A stretch of 64,000 nt of DNA from Rhizobium sp. BK196. Lineage in GTDB: Bacteria; Pseudomonadota; Alphaproteobacteria; Rhizobiales; Rhizobiaceae. Position numbers and translations under genes: made by a program. Shown piece after piece: positions 27,792 to 36,840 of the stretch. The notes below the pieces were generated by a model. The model was not told the origin of the DNA. It was given only the letters and a program-made list of their open reading frames with translations, and made no database searches. Every line of letters begins with the position of its first letter. Position 1 is the stretch's first letter. The DNA lies in assembly GCF_014193255.1 (NCBI RefSeq), contig NZ_JACHZB010000008.1, positions 186,001-250,000 on the forward strand, given 5' to 3'.

Positions 27792-27904
27792 CCCAAGCTT
27801 CGGCCCCAAGCTTCGGCATTGTGCCGAAAGACGATACAGGTTTGATGACGTATGCTCAGCTGGTCTTGCTGAACGAGGTGTTGAGAGGCCCTCTCACGCG
27901 GACC

Positions 27905-27929
27905 AAAACGGGGCGCAATGCCCCGTTTT
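27905..27929. terminator. Bidirectional-type terminator hairpin
   Basis: AAAACGGGGC (27905-27914) pairs perfectly with GCCCCGTTTT (27920-27929), with a 5-nt loop. A-rich and T-rich flanks give a U-tract in either direction. It follows the dienelactone hydrolase gene by about 110 bases. Confidence 0.75.
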
Positions 27930-28064
27930 CCCCAGCCTCTTGCCATTGCCTAAAATCCGACCATTTCCATTTACGACGGATGAATACCTGCATGTCATAT
28001 CGGCCCGAAGCGCCGGCATGACACACCAGCTCGGCCGCTCGATAACGAGACAGATGGGGACCAC

Positions 28065-28706
28065 ATGGTCGCGGATATTTCGGATCGCATTGCTCTTCGC
28101 AGGAAGCCGAAACAGGAGCGAAGCATCCAGCGGCTGGACCTCATCCTCAACGCCGCAGCCACCATCATCGCCGAAAAGGGCGTCAGCGCCATGCGGATGA
28201 CCGAGCTTGCCGTCGCCGCGAACGTTCCGATCGGTTCGGTCTATCAGTATTTTCCCGAAAAGGCGGCGATCGTTAAAGCGCTGTTCGACCGTCATGCGCA
28301 GGCGATCCAGCAGAAGACGGCTCAAATGTTCGCGGATGTTCGGTCCTTGGACGAAGCTCTCGACCTGATCTCCGCGGTGATCGACTGGTATTATGCCGAA
28401 TACCGCAACGATGCCGCCTATCTTGGCGTCTGGATGGGAACGGAGACGGATCAGGATCTCCTGCGCCTGAACATCGAGCATAGCGGCCAAGTCGCCGAGA
28501 TCTTTCAAGCCGCTGTCCGCCGCCTGGCACCGGAATCTTGCGATGAGCAGATGAAAGCGCGCACTTACCTTTTCAGCCACCTCATCGGCGCGGCCATCCG
28601 CCTTGCAGTGCTGAGCGAAGATGGCTTCGGGGAGCGCATTCTCGACGAATGGAAGCGCGCCATCCGCGCCTCTCTATTTGCTCCGACCTCAGCTTCAGTG
28701 GCCTAA
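28065..28706 (+). CDS. TetR-family transcriptional regulator
   Basis: The 213-residue protein has the TetR DNA-binding domain at about residues 18-65, with recognition helix VPIGSVYQYFPEKAAIV. An all-helical ligand domain containing WYYAEYRNDAAYLGVWMG follows. It is the last plus-strand gene before a convergent LysR gene. No divergent target is adjacent; the upstream dienelactone hydrolase is the nearest candidate. The ligand is unknown. Confidence 0.87.
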   Translation: MVADISDRIALRRKPKQERSIQRLDLILNAAATIIAEKGVSAMRMTELAVAANVPIGSVYQYFPEKAAIVKALFDRHAQAIQQKTAQMFADVRSLDEALDLISAVIDWYYAEYRNDAAYLGVWMGTETDQDLLRLNIEHSGQVAEIFQAAVRRLAPESCDEQMKARTYLFSHLIGAAIRLAVLSEDGFGERILDEWKRAIRASLFAPTSASVA

Positions 28707-28723
28707 TATCGCCAGCCTCAATA

Positions 28724-29695
28724 TCACCAGCTTGGCATCATGCTGGCAGCAGCCTTCAGCCGCGGATAGTGGCGGGAGGAGCCCGTCCTCATATCCTGTT
28801 CCAGACCGTCTTCGATGACGGTCGGCGTGATGTTGTCGAGGCAGGCGGTGATGTGCGCGGTGATCGCGTTCATCAGCGACAGCGAAACGCCGGGCCGCTT
28901 CATGATGCCGATCTGCACCGGTGGCAGCGGCGGGAAGCCGTCTGCCTGGCTCAAGACTTTCATGCCTGTCCGCAGTGCTGATTCCGGCATGACCGATACC
29001 GCCATCCCGGCGAGTACGGCGGAGGCGACCACAGTGCAGGACCAACTCGTGAACAGGACCTGATATTCACGGCCGACGGCATCGAGCGCCGAGCAGGCGA
29101 GCTGGCGCCACTGACAGTCGCGACGGCCGACGGCAAGCGGGACCGGCGCATCGTCGCGGATCGGGTGGTTGGCGGAGCTCACCCAGCAGAGCGGCTCCGT
29201 GCGCACCACGTCCGAAATGCGCTCACGCGGATTGTGGGTGACGAGCGCGATATCGAGTTCGCCCTTGTGCATGCGCTCTGCGAGATCCACCGATGGTTCG
29301 CAGACGATGTAGAGCTCAACATTCGGATGTGTCTTGGCAAAGCGGCCGATGATCTCGGGCATATAGCGGTCAGCATAATCGTCGGGCGTGCCGATGCGCA
29401 GCGTGCCTTCCAGCCTGTTGTCGTCGAAGGCTGCGATCGCCTCATTGTTCAGGCGGATGATGCGGCGTGCGTAATTGAGCAGCTTTTCGCCTTCGACCGT
29501 CAGCCTGTTGCCGCGGCCGTCCTTGATGAAGAGCTGCTTGCCGATGCGTTCTTCCAAGCGCCGCATCTGCATGGAGACGGCGGACTGTGTCTTGTAGACC
29601 TTGTCGGCCGCTTTGGTGAAGCTGCCGGAGTCCACGATTGCGATGAAAGTCTGCAACTGGTCGATATCAAGGGGCGCCGACATGATCTTGTCCAT
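28724..29695 (-). CDS. LysR-family regulator, VtlR/LsrB-like
   Basis: The 323-residue protein has an N-terminal LysR winged helix (LQTFIAIVDSGSFTKAADKVYKTQSAVSMQ). The opening MSAPLDIDQLQTFI resembles the LsrB/VtlR subgroup of Rhizobiales. A second start, MSAPL, lies four codons in. The gene is divergent from a DUF1127 gene, and VtlR proteins of Brucella are known to activate small DUF1127 genes. The effector domain has Cys residues in CWVSSAN, RDCQW and SALDAVG-SWSC-like segments that could be redox-relevant. Assignment to VtlR itself is uncertain. Confidence 0.85.
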   Translation of the reverse strand: MDKIMSAPLDIDQLQTFIAIVDSGSFTKAADKVYKTQSAVSMQMRRLEERIGKQLFIKDGRGNRLTVEGEKLLNYARRIIRLNNEAIAAFDDNRLEGTLRIGTPDDYADRYMPEIIGRFAKTHPNVELYIVCEPSVDLAERMHKGELDIALVTHNPRERISDVVRTEPLCWVSSANHPIRDDAPVPLAVGRRDCQWRQLACSALDAVGREYQVLFTSWSCTVVASAVLAGMAVSVMPESALRTGMKVLSQADGFPPLPPVQIGIMKRPGVSLSLMNAITAHITACLDNITPTVIEDGLEQDMRTGSSRHYPRLKAAASMMPSW

Positions 29696-29890
29696 CCATA
29701 AAGATCTCTGATGTTAATCATTAGAAACATTCGTTGGACTGATCAATAGGTCTTTGGCATCTTCGGGATGCAAATCAAGCAAAGTGAAGGACAGACACCC
29801 TGCCTGTCCAGCCTGTGAGCAGCTTTGCCCTTCCTGCACGACCTCGCAGGCGGGGTGGGCTGTTCTGCGCCCCGAAGAAAGGAGAGTTCG

Positions 29891-30190
29891 ATGCGCACTC
29901 ATGAACAGACACTAGAACTCGACTGCGGCAAGCTCGCCCCGACGTTCACCCAGCGTCTTATGGCTGGCCTTGCGCCGCTGGCAACCGCCCTTCGCATCGT
30001 GCGCAATCGCTCGCAGGTGAATGGGCTTTACGACCTTGATGACAATCAGTTGCGGGATATCGGCCTGACGCGGGCCGATGTCACCTCCGCATTTCTGGCT
30101 TCGACCTTCTTCGAAGATCCGTCGGAGCATCTGACGCAGGCGGCCAAGCGCCGCTGGCGTATTGCGGTCATGCGCCCCTACAGGGACTGA
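29891..30190 (+). CDS. DUF1127 small protein
   Basis: The ATG at 29891 follows GAAAGGAGAG and gives 99 residues. The DUF1127 core is NGLYDLDDNQLRDIGLTRADV, about residues 47-67, a short Arg-rich RNA-binding-like motif seen in small alphaproteobacterial proteins. Flanking residues are basic (RIVRNRSQ; AKRRWRIAVMRPYRD). It is transcribed away from a VtlR-like LysR gene, its probable regulator. A strong terminator ends the unit about 50 bases after the stop. Confidence 0.87.
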   Translation: MRTHEQTLELDCGKLAPTFTQRLMAGLAPLATALRIVRNRSQVNGLYDLDDNQLRDIGLTRADVTSAFLASTFFEDPSEHLTQAAKRRWRIAVMRPYRD

Positions 30191-30236
30191 ACGCAGGCGT
30201 TTCCCCGCAGGGTGATAGCCAATAGCCCTGCTGCTT

Positions 30237-30273
30237 AACCCGGTGATCGGCTTTCCCAAGCCATCTCCGGGTT
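30237..30273 (+). terminator. Rho-independent terminator
   Basis: AACCCGG (30237-30243) pairs with CCGGGTT (30267-30273), enclosing an inner GGCTT/AAGCC stem, and runs into GTTTTTTTAT. It ends the DUF1127 transcript. The T-tract also contains the stop codon of the convergent gene (30277). Confidence 0.88.
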
Positions 30274-30276
30274 TTT

Positions 30277-31170
30277 TTATTTCTTGCCCGCGGGCGAGGT
30301 CCCTGTCGGAGAGGGGCCATCGGGGGAGGGCGCCGTCTTTGGCCGATAGGCTTCGAAGATCGCCTCGAGGCTCTTCTGATAGCTCTTCTGCACCTCGAGA
30401 CCACTGTCGAACATGGCGTTCAGCATCTCGCTATAGCTGTCGTTTTCGGCTTTCGGTTCTTCCTTCGGCTGTTCCGGCGGCTTTGCTGCCGGCTGCTGAA
30501 GCCCTGCCATCATCTCCTGGAATGCCTTGGCGAAGGGATTGTCCAGGAAAGGATTGACGGGTTGTTGCGGCTGGGGCGCCGGTTTCGGCACGCTGAACAT
30601 CAGCTGCATGGCCTGGGTGAACGGATTATCGAAAATGCTGGGTTCGGGTGTCGTCTTCGGTTTCGGCGCGAAGCCGGTGCTCTCAAGCCATTTCTGGATC
30701 GTCTCGCCCATGGCAGTATTGACGAAAGGATTGACCGGCGAGGCCATCTGACCGGTCGATTGCTTGAAGAGCCCGCCCATCAGCGTACCTGCCATGACCG
30801 GCAGCATCTGCTTGTAGATTTCCTGGCCGATGCCGGTCATCTGCGCCGCCTGTGCGGCAATGGCGCGCGAGACTTCCTTCGATCCAAAAAGCTGGGAAAG
30901 GACGTTATTGCCGTCGGAAATGCCTTCGGGGGTGAAAGCCTTGCTCATGTCCTCGAAATATTTGGCATAATTGCCCGACGCCACCGCCTGCATGAGGCCG
31001 GCGAAATCGTAAGGATTGCTGGTGCTGCGCTTAAGGCCCGCGGAAAAGGCCGGCGTCAGCGCGGCCATCGCCTTGGTCGCCTGCTCCTGCGCGAGGTTGA
31101 ACTGCTTGGCGATGGCATCCATCGCCGCCCCGTTTTGCGCCTGCATCATCATGTCGAAAAGTGGCAGCAT
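30277..31170 (-). CDS. Hypothetical protein with DUF937-like N-terminal region
   Basis: The 297-residue protein begins MLPLFDMMMQAQNGAAMDAIAKQFNLAQEQATKAMAAL-like, the pattern of DUF937 proteins (helical, QFNL...A.AL.PAF). The middle is Ala/Met-rich, and residues about 150-255 are a low-complexity Pro/Gln/Lys region with two NPF motifs (DNPFTQAMQ, DNPFAKAFQ). An acidic/helical stretch and a disordered PSPDGPSPTG tail finish it. Function unknown. Its stop lies inside the terminator of the convergent DUF1127 gene. Confidence 0.78.
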   Translation of the reverse strand: MLPLFDMMMQAQNGAAMDAIAKQFNLAQEQATKAMAALTPAFSAGLKRSTSNPYDFAGLMQAVASGNYAKYFEDMSKAFTPEGISDGNNVLSQLFGSKEVSRAIAAQAAQMTGIGQEIYKQMLPVMAGTLMGGLFKQSTGQMASPVNPFVNTAMGETIQKWLESTGFAPKPKTTPEPSIFDNPFTQAMQLMFSVPKPAPQPQQPVNPFLDNPFAKAFQEMMAGLQQPAAKPPEQPKEEPKAENDSYSEMLNAMFDSGLEVQKSYQKSLEAIFEAYRPKTAPSPDGPSPTGTSPAGKK

Positions 31171-31264
31171 GAAAGTCCCTTTCCCGGATAGCGGCGCATG
31201 TTCGTGCTACTATAGCTCGAAATGCGAATGCGCAAACGGCTTTTTGGAAAGGGCGAACCGCCTT

Positions 31265-32638
31265 TTAGTATTGATATTCTTGGAAGACTGGCTCGACCGA
31301 GCCGTTCCAGCGGCCGTGATAGAGCGCCAGCAGGTCCTCGGCGAGTGTCGCCTTCTTGGCCAGAACCTCGTCGAGTGGTGCCAGGAAGATGCTCTCGTCG
31401 ACGCCGTCGCCATTCAGCCTGTTGCGTGCTTTCAGGCCGGCGCGGGAAATATTGAGGACCTCACGCGCCGTGTCGATCAGCGCATGTCCGCGGAACTCGG
31501 CCTTGAGACCCTCTTCCGGCACCGCGTTGCGCAACGCATTCACTTCGACAAAGCCCCAGTCCTTCGTCAGTTCCTCGGCGGCCTCAAGAGCAGTATCGTC
31601 ATAGAGCAGTCCGACCCAGAAGGCCGGCAGGGCACAGATGCGCCGCCACGGCCCGCCATCCGCACCGCGCATTTCGAGAAATCGCTTCAGGCGAACATCG
31701 GGGAAGAGCGTCGAAAGATGGTTCGTCCAGTCGCCCATCGTCGGCTCATACGCAGCGATCTCGCCTTTCAGCGCCCCGTTCATGAATTGGCGGAAGGTGA
31801 CGTGGGTTGCCCGGTGATAGTGCCCGTCGCGCATGACGAAATACATGGGTACGTCGAGCGCCCATTCGGCATAATCCTGGAAGCCGAAATCGTCGCGGAA
31901 AGTGAAGTCGAGCAGGCCGCTGCGCCTGTTGTCCACGTCGCGCCAGACATCGCCGCGCCAGGAAAGAGCACCGTTCGGCTTGCCTTCGGTGAAGGGCGAG
32001 GAGGCAAAGAGCGCGGTCGCCAGCGACTGCAGCTTCATCGACACGCGCATCTTGCGGCGCATGTCCTCTTCCGAGGAGAAGTCGAGATTTACCTGGATCG
32101 TGCAGGTGCGGTACATCATGTCGAGACCGCGGGTGCCGACTTCAGGCATGTAGCTGGTCATGATCTCGTAGCGCGACTTCGGCATATGCGGGGTTTCCGC
32201 GTACGTCCATTTCGGGCTGCCGCCGATCCCAAGGAAGCCGATGCCCATGGGCTCTGCGATCTCGCGCACCTGCGCCAGATGGTGGTTGGATTCCTTGCAG
32301 GTCTGGTGAATGTTTTCGAGCGGTGCGCCTGAAAGTTCGAACTGGCCGCCGGGCTCGATCGAGATGGCGCCCATGCCGTTCTGCTCGCCAAGGCCGATGA
32401 TATTGTCGCCGTCCGTAATCGGCTCCCAGCCGCTCTTGGCCTGCAGGCCCTTCAGCAGCGCCGAAATGCTGGCTTCGCCAAAATAGGGAACCGGACTATT
32501 GTCTTTGCGGAAGAAGACGAACTTCTCATGTTCCGTGCCAATGCGGAATCGGTCCTTCGGCTTGTTGCCGGCGGCGAGATAATCGGTCAGCTCCTGAACC
32601 GAAGAGATCGGCGTCTGGTCGGTGGTGTCGCGAGCCAT
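31265..32638 (-). CDS. gshA: Glutamate-cysteine ligase
   Basis: The enzyme joins Glu and Cys, the first and rate-limiting step of glutathione synthesis. The 457 residues are of the GCS2 (plant/alphaproteobacterial) type, with the RIGTEHEKFVF catalytic strand, SIEPGGQFELSG, and the CTIQVNLDFSSEEDM region. GshB is not in the window. The next gene on the same strand upstream is rsmE, about 140 bases away, so gshA probably has its own promoter. Start MARDTT is preceded by AAAGTACC-type sequence only; no strong ribosome-binding site is evident. Confidence 0.95.
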   Translation of the reverse strand: MARDTTDQTPISSVQELTDYLAAGNKPKDRFRIGTEHEKFVFFRKDNSPVPYFGEASISALLKGLQAKSGWEPITDGDNIIGLGEQNGMGAISIEPGGQFELSGAPLENIHQTCKESNHHLAQVREIAEPMGIGFLGIGGSPKWTYAETPHMPKSRYEIMTSYMPEVGTRGLDMMYRTCTIQVNLDFSSEEDMRRKMRVSMKLQSLATALFASSPFTEGKPNGALSWRGDVWRDVDNRRSGLLDFTFRDDFGFQDYAEWALDVPMYFVMRDGHYHRATHVTFRQFMNGALKGEIAAYEPTMGDWTNHLSTLFPDVRLKRFLEMRGADGGPWRRICALPAFWVGLLYDDTALEAAEELTKDWGFVEVNALRNAVPEEGLKAEFRGHALIDTAREVLNISRAGLKARNRLNGDGVDESIFLAPLDEVLAKKATLAEDLLALYHGRWNGSVEPVFQEYQY

Positions 32639-32779
32639 GAAAGTACCTGTATTCGAAGGCGCCGGGGCCGGGGCAATTGGAAGGGTGATTAGTGCGCAAG
32701 CCAGCCAAGTTGCAAGTGAAATTGTTTCAACAGGTCATCAAAAAAATAGCGGACTTTCCGCCCGATCGACCTTCGATGG

Positions 32780-33517
32780 TCAATTCCAGTCGCCGATGGC
32801 AGCCTGTATCACCGCCATGGCTGCGACGGCTGCCGTGTCGGCACGCAGGATGCGCGGCCCGAGCGGAATAGCGGTCACGAAATCGAGGCTGCGTAGACGC
32901 GCCCGTTCTTCCTCCGAAAAGCCGCCTTCAGGGCCGACGAGAAGCGCGAGCTTCCTTTCGGTTACCCTGGAAAGCAGTGGCAGCGGGTTCTGCCCGGCAT
33001 CGCCCTCATCGCAATAGATGATGCGCCGGTCCGCAGGCCAGCGGTCGAGCAGATCGGCAAGCCGCACGGGCTCGGCCACATCCGGAATGCCGAGGATGCC
33101 GCACTGTTCCGCCGCTTCAATAACATTGGCGCGGATCTTGTCGAGATTGGTGATCTTGCCTTGCACATGCTGGGTCATGACCGGCTGCAACAGGCCGGCG
33201 CCCATTTCCACCGCCTTCTGCACCAGATAATCCATGCGGCCGACTTTCAGCGGCGCAAAGAGATAGTGCAGGTCGGAGGGGGCGGGTTGCGGTCTGGTCT
33301 CTTCGCTCACCGTGAGCAGGATGCGTTTGCGGGTCGGGAAGGTAAGGCTCCCCTTCCATTCGCCGTCGCGGCCGTTGAAGAGGAGGATTTCCGCACCCTC
33401 TTCCATACGCAGCACGTTGGCGAGATAGTTGAACTGGTCGAAACTGGCCTCGACGGCGGCACCTTTTGACAAGGGAGCATCGATGAAAAGCCGCTGCATG
33501 CGGAAATTGGCGCGCAT
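32780..33517 (-). CDS. rsmE: 16S rRNA (uracil1498-N3)-methyltransferase RsmE
   Basis: This SPOUT-fold enzyme methylates N3 of U1498 in 16S rRNA. The 245 residues from the start [13 protein letters not shown] include the family pair [13 protein letters not shown] and [17 protein letters not shown], which form the trefoil-knot SAM site. The gene follows the phosphate transporter by 14 bases on the same strand, so the two are probably cotranscribed. A longer reading of the frame would overlap the transporter and is unlikely. Confidence 0.93.
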   Translation of the reverse strand: MRANFRMQRLFIDAPLSKGAAVEASFDQFNYLANVLRMEEGAEILLFNGRDGEWKGSLTFPTRKRILLTVSEETRPQPAPSDLHYLFAPLKVGRMDYLVQKAVEMGAGLLQPVMTQHVQGKITNLDKIRANVIEAAEQCGILGIPDVAEPVRLADLLDRWPADRRIIYCDEGDAGQNPLPLLSRVTERKLALLVGPEGGFSEEERARLRSLDFVTAIPLGPRILRADTAAVAAMAVIQAAIGDWN

Positions 33518-33531
33518 CTTAAGACCTTGAT

Positions 33532-35028
33532 TCACATGAAGAGCGCGAACATAGCCCAATAAATCATCGCCGCAAGCGCGGCAGAGATCGGCACGGTGAT
33601 GATCCACGCCCCGACGATCGTCATGAAATGCGACCTGCGAACCAGGTAGCGGCGCCGGGCCTCATGAACGTTCGGCTCCGGCTCGTCGATCTCGAAGGTT
33701 TCGGCCTTGCGGCGTATGAATTCGATACGGCGCTTCGAATGGCGCGTGTACCACTCGCGGAAAAAGCCGACACCGAACACCGAGCCGACGGCGATATGCG
33801 TGGTGCTGACCGGCAGGCCGAGCCACGAAGCGACGATGACCGTGAAGGCGGTCGACAGCGCTACGCAATAGGCGCGCGTCGGATTGAGCTTGGTTATCTC
33901 TTCACCGACGAGCCGGATGAGCCTCGGGCCGAAAAGCAGGAGGCCGACCGAGATTCCAAGAGCACCGATGAGCATCACCCAGAGCGGTGAGTGGCCGATC
34001 ATCGCGTCGTCGCCGATGCCGGCCGAGTGAACGATCGCCGAAAGAGGACCCACCGCATTGGAAACATCGTTTGCGCCATGTGCGAAGGAAAGCAGCGCCG
34101 CAGACCCGATCAGCGGAAAGTGGAACAGCGTGCGAAGCGAGCTGTTGCGATTTTCGAGATTCTCCGCCTGCCGCAGGATGATCGGCCGTGCGGCCAGCCA
34201 GCTGACGAGACCGATGCCGATGCCGATCAGGAGGATCGTCAGCGGCGGATACCGTCCCTGTGGCGCGAGCTGCAGCACCATGTAGGCCATGAAACCGCCA
34301 GCCATTGTGGCGATCATGATGGGGACCCATTGTCGGGCGGCGGCGATCTTGTCCTCGCGATAGACGATGAGGGTCTTGACCAGATAGAGGAGCCCCGCGG
34401 CGATCAGCCCGCCAATCAATGGCGACGTTATCCAGCTCGCGGTGATTTCCAGCATCACCCGCCAGTTGACCGGCTCGAGCCCGACCGCTCCGATGCCGGC
34501 ACCGATCACAGCGCCGACGATCGTGTGCGTCGTCGAAACCGGCGCATTCATCCAGGTGGCGAGGTTGATCCAGAGTGCGGCAGCCGTGAGCGCCGCCATC
34601 ATGATCCAGCCGAGCATGGCCTGCGGCACCACCACGGTATCGACGATACTGGAGGAAATCGTCTTGACGACGTCGCCGCCGGCAATCGTCGCGCCCAGCA
34701 CCTCGAAGATGGCGGCGATGATCAGCGCCTGCTTCATACTGATGGCGCGCGCGCCGACGGCCGCGCCCACATTGTTGGTCACGTCGTTGGCGCCGATATT
34801 CATCGCCATATAGGCGGCAAGGGCCGCGGCGGCAATCACCAGGACCGCCCCTGGTCTGTCGAAAACGTAAACGCCGGCAAAAAGCATCGCGAGGCCGAGA
34901 AAGATCAGGCCAAGCCCCGGCGCGACCAGCCGTCGCGAAACATATTTGGCCGCGTCCTCGACATGGGTGAGCTTGTCGAGGTCCTTATCAAGCGTGCGTT
35001 TCGTAAGGACGGCGTTGCGTTGCGGCAT
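33532..35028 (-). CDS. PiT-family inorganic phosphate transporter
   Basis: This proton- or sodium-coupled, low-affinity phosphate permease of the PHO4 family has 498 residues. The duplicated PiT signature is clear: [17 protein letters not shown] near residue 80 and [12 protein letters not shown] near 315. It has about ten membrane spans and a cytoplasmic loop (residues about 225-310). The N-terminal 40 residues are hydrophilic and charged ([20 protein letters not shown]), longer than in many PitA proteins. No phoU-like gene is adjacent; rsmE follows. Confidence 0.92.
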   Translation of the reverse strand: MPQRNAVLTKRTLDKDLDKLTHVEDAAKYVSRRLVAPGLGLIFLGLAMLFAGVYVFDRPGAVLVIAAAALAAYMAMNIGANDVTNNVGAAVGARAISMKQALIIAAIFEVLGATIAGGDVVKTISSSIVDTVVVPQAMLGWIMMAALTAAALWINLATWMNAPVSTTHTIVGAVIGAGIGAVGLEPVNWRVMLEITASWITSPLIGGLIAAGLLYLVKTLIVYREDKIAAARQWVPIMIATMAGGFMAYMVLQLAPQGRYPPLTILLIGIGIGLVSWLAARPIILRQAENLENRNSSLRTLFHFPLIGSAALLSFAHGANDVSNAVGPLSAIVHSAGIGDDAMIGHSPLWVMLIGALGISVGLLLFGPRLIRLVGEEITKLNPTRAYCVALSTAFTVIVASWLGLPVSTTHIAVGSVFGVGFFREWYTRHSKRRIEFIRRKAETFEIDEPEPNVHEARRRYLVRRSHFMTIVGAWIITVPISAALAAMIYWAMFALFM

Positions 35029-35090
35029 TCTGTTTCCTGGCTAGATCCTGCTTTTGCGCCGCCTTTTCTAGCAGCACAAGATGGCAAGAC

Positions 35091-35615
35091 TCATTCCGCC
35101 GGAATTTGTTTCGGAATGCCGTTGGAAAGGCGTGCGGCCATACGCTGTTTGAAAGCGAGGAAGAGATTGCGCAGTTCGGATTCCTGGACGCGCTTGACCG
35201 CTTCGTCGCAGGAAACCCACTCGACGGTTCGCTCGCCCTTTTCTTTGAAATTCTTCGCGACACCAGTCACTTCGAGGGCATAGACCTGAACCTTGCAAGT
35301 CACCTTCATGCCGTCCCGCAAAACCTTGGGGTAGGTATAGTCGCCGAGCGTTTCGGTCTCTACCGTGCCGCGTACGCCAGCCTCTTCCAAGGCTTCCTGC
35401 GCCGCAACTTCATAGGCACATTTGCGGTTCATCGGCCAGCCCTTGGGGATTACCCAGCGGCCGGTATCGCGGCTGGTCATCAGCAGAACTTCGAGCTCAC
35501 CCGTCTTCTTTTTGACCCGATAACAGAGCGCGGCATATTGCTGTCGCGGCGGGCGCCGAAACATGAGTTGCACATCAGAAGCCAGGCGGGCAAGAAGGGT
35601 CAATTGTCGGGTCAC
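35091..35615 (-). CDS. Nudix hydrolase (DIPP-like)
   Basis: The 174-residue protein has a Nudix box at about residues 59-81 (KGWPMNRKCAYEVAAQEALEEAGV). The canonical Arg of REUxEE is Gln here, and the spacing follows the diphosphoinositol/diadenosine polyphosphate phosphatase subgroup common in alphaproteobacteria. The substrate is unproven; nucleoside polyphosphates or inositol pyrophosphates are candidates. It is divergent from the LysR gene at 35872 and lies just upstream of the PiT phosphate transporter on the same strand, about 60 bases away. Confidence 0.88.
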   Translation of the reverse strand: MTRQLTLLARLASDVQLMFRRPPRQQYAALCYRVKKKTGELEVLLMTSRDTGRWVIPKGWPMNRKCAYEVAAQEALEEAGVRGTVETETLGDYTYPKVLRDGMKVTCKVQVYALEVTGVAKNFKEKGERTVEWVSCDEAVKRVQESELRNLFLAFKQRMAARLSNGIPKQIPAE

Positions 35616-35871
35616 CTTTACGATCGTTGAGCTGAGTCGTTGTTATATTAGTATGGTATGAAAAGCTTGCGCGATCCATACGTGCAGAACGAACCGGCAC
35701 ACGATTTGATTCATTGTACATAGGAAAATCGAAGCTGGGCAGGTTCTGAAATTCCGTCATTTCCTGTCCTGAAGGCGTCGTCTTGCACAGCTGTACAATA
35801 TGGGCCGGTGCGGCATCCTAATCAATGCCGCGATCATTTGTTCCACCAGCATTTTTCAAGGTATCGTGATC

Positions 35872-36750
35872 ATGCGGCTCCCACCCCTCAACGCCATCCG
35901 CGCCTTTGAAGCTGTCTGTCGTCACGGCAGCATTCTGAAGGCAGCCGAAGAGCTGGGTGTGGTGCGCGGCGCTGTGCGACAGCAGATATCGACACTCGAA
36001 GATCACCTGGGTAGCAAGCTCTTCGTGCGTGATGGCCGCAGGCTGGTGCCGACTGAGAGGGCGAGCGCCCTTGCCGAGGCCGCGAGCGCTGCCTTGACGA
36101 TATTGAAGCGTGCCGCCGCTGAGTTTGAAGACGCACACAGAGCGCGCATCCGCCTTGGCGTGCCCTCGGCCTTTGCTGTCTGGTGGCTGATGCCGCGAGC
36201 GGCCGACATGCAGGCAAGTCTTGGCGATATCGAAATCGATATCGTGCCGATGACGGTCGTCGAGCCCTTGTCGCAACATCCGGATTTCGATGCCGTGATT
36301 ATGGGCGGCGAAATCAGATCTTCTGCCGGCGTCACCGAGACACGGTTCATGGAGGACGAATTCGGCCCGGTTGCAACGCCGCCAATGGCGGCCAGACTTG
36401 CAGGCGATGCCGCGGCCTTGGCGGAAGCAAACATCCTTATCAGCCGAAGCGCGCCGAAACTCTGGGCGGAATGGTTTGCCGAAAGCGGTACGCCGTCGGT
36501 CGCATTTTCCCGGCGCCGCGAGTTCGAGGATCTTCTTTTGGCGGTGGGTGCGGCCCGTGCCGGCCTCGGCGTTGCAGTGGCGCCGAAAGCCTCGATCGAG
36601 GACGATCTCGCCCGCGGCATTCTGGTCGCACCTTACGGCTTCATCCGCCGGCCGACCGGCTACAGCCTCTGCTGCCGGGCATCAGATGCGAAACGGCCAG
36701 CCTTCGTAGCACTCCGCAACTGGCTGCTGCGCTCGGGCGGCGCGTCCTGA
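35872..36750 (+). CDS. LysR-family regulator (GcvA-type)
   Basis: The 292-residue protein begins MRLPPLNAIRAFEAVCRHGS, the GcvA-type opening, with winged helix SILKAAEELGVVRGAVRQQIS. The start at 35872 is chosen for this match; the open frame extends 24 codons further. The adenosylhomocysteinase-like gene follows on the same strand after 90 bases, so this protein may regulate it or be cotranscribed with it. The effector domain is typical of the family. Ligand unknown. Confidence 0.88.
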   Translation: MRLPPLNAIRAFEAVCRHGSILKAAEELGVVRGAVRQQISTLEDHLGSKLFVRDGRRLVPTERASALAEAASAALTILKRAAAEFEDAHRARIRLGVPSAFAVWWLMPRAADMQASLGDIEIDIVPMTVVEPLSQHPDFDAVIMGGEIRSSAGVTETRFMEDEFGPVATPPMAARLAGDAAALAEANILISRSAPKLWAEWFAESGTPSVAFSRRREFEDLLLAVGAARAGLGVAVAPKASIEDDLARGILVAPYGFIRRPTGYSLCCRASDAKRPAFVALRNWLLRSGGAS

Positions 36751-36840
36751 AAGGGCAGTTTTTCTGCCCTTTCATCAAAAATATCTCCATGCCCGCCCTG
36801 TCTTTGCCTCGCTAGAACAGAGGAAACGAAAGGGCATGAG

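Noticed and set aside
31016-32332. Long plus-strand frame opposite gshA
   Set aside because: GshA motifs are clear on the minus strand; this frame is compositional.
33991-35283. Long plus-strand frame opposite the PiT transporter
   Set aside because: The PiT GANDV repeats on the minus strand settle the coding strand.
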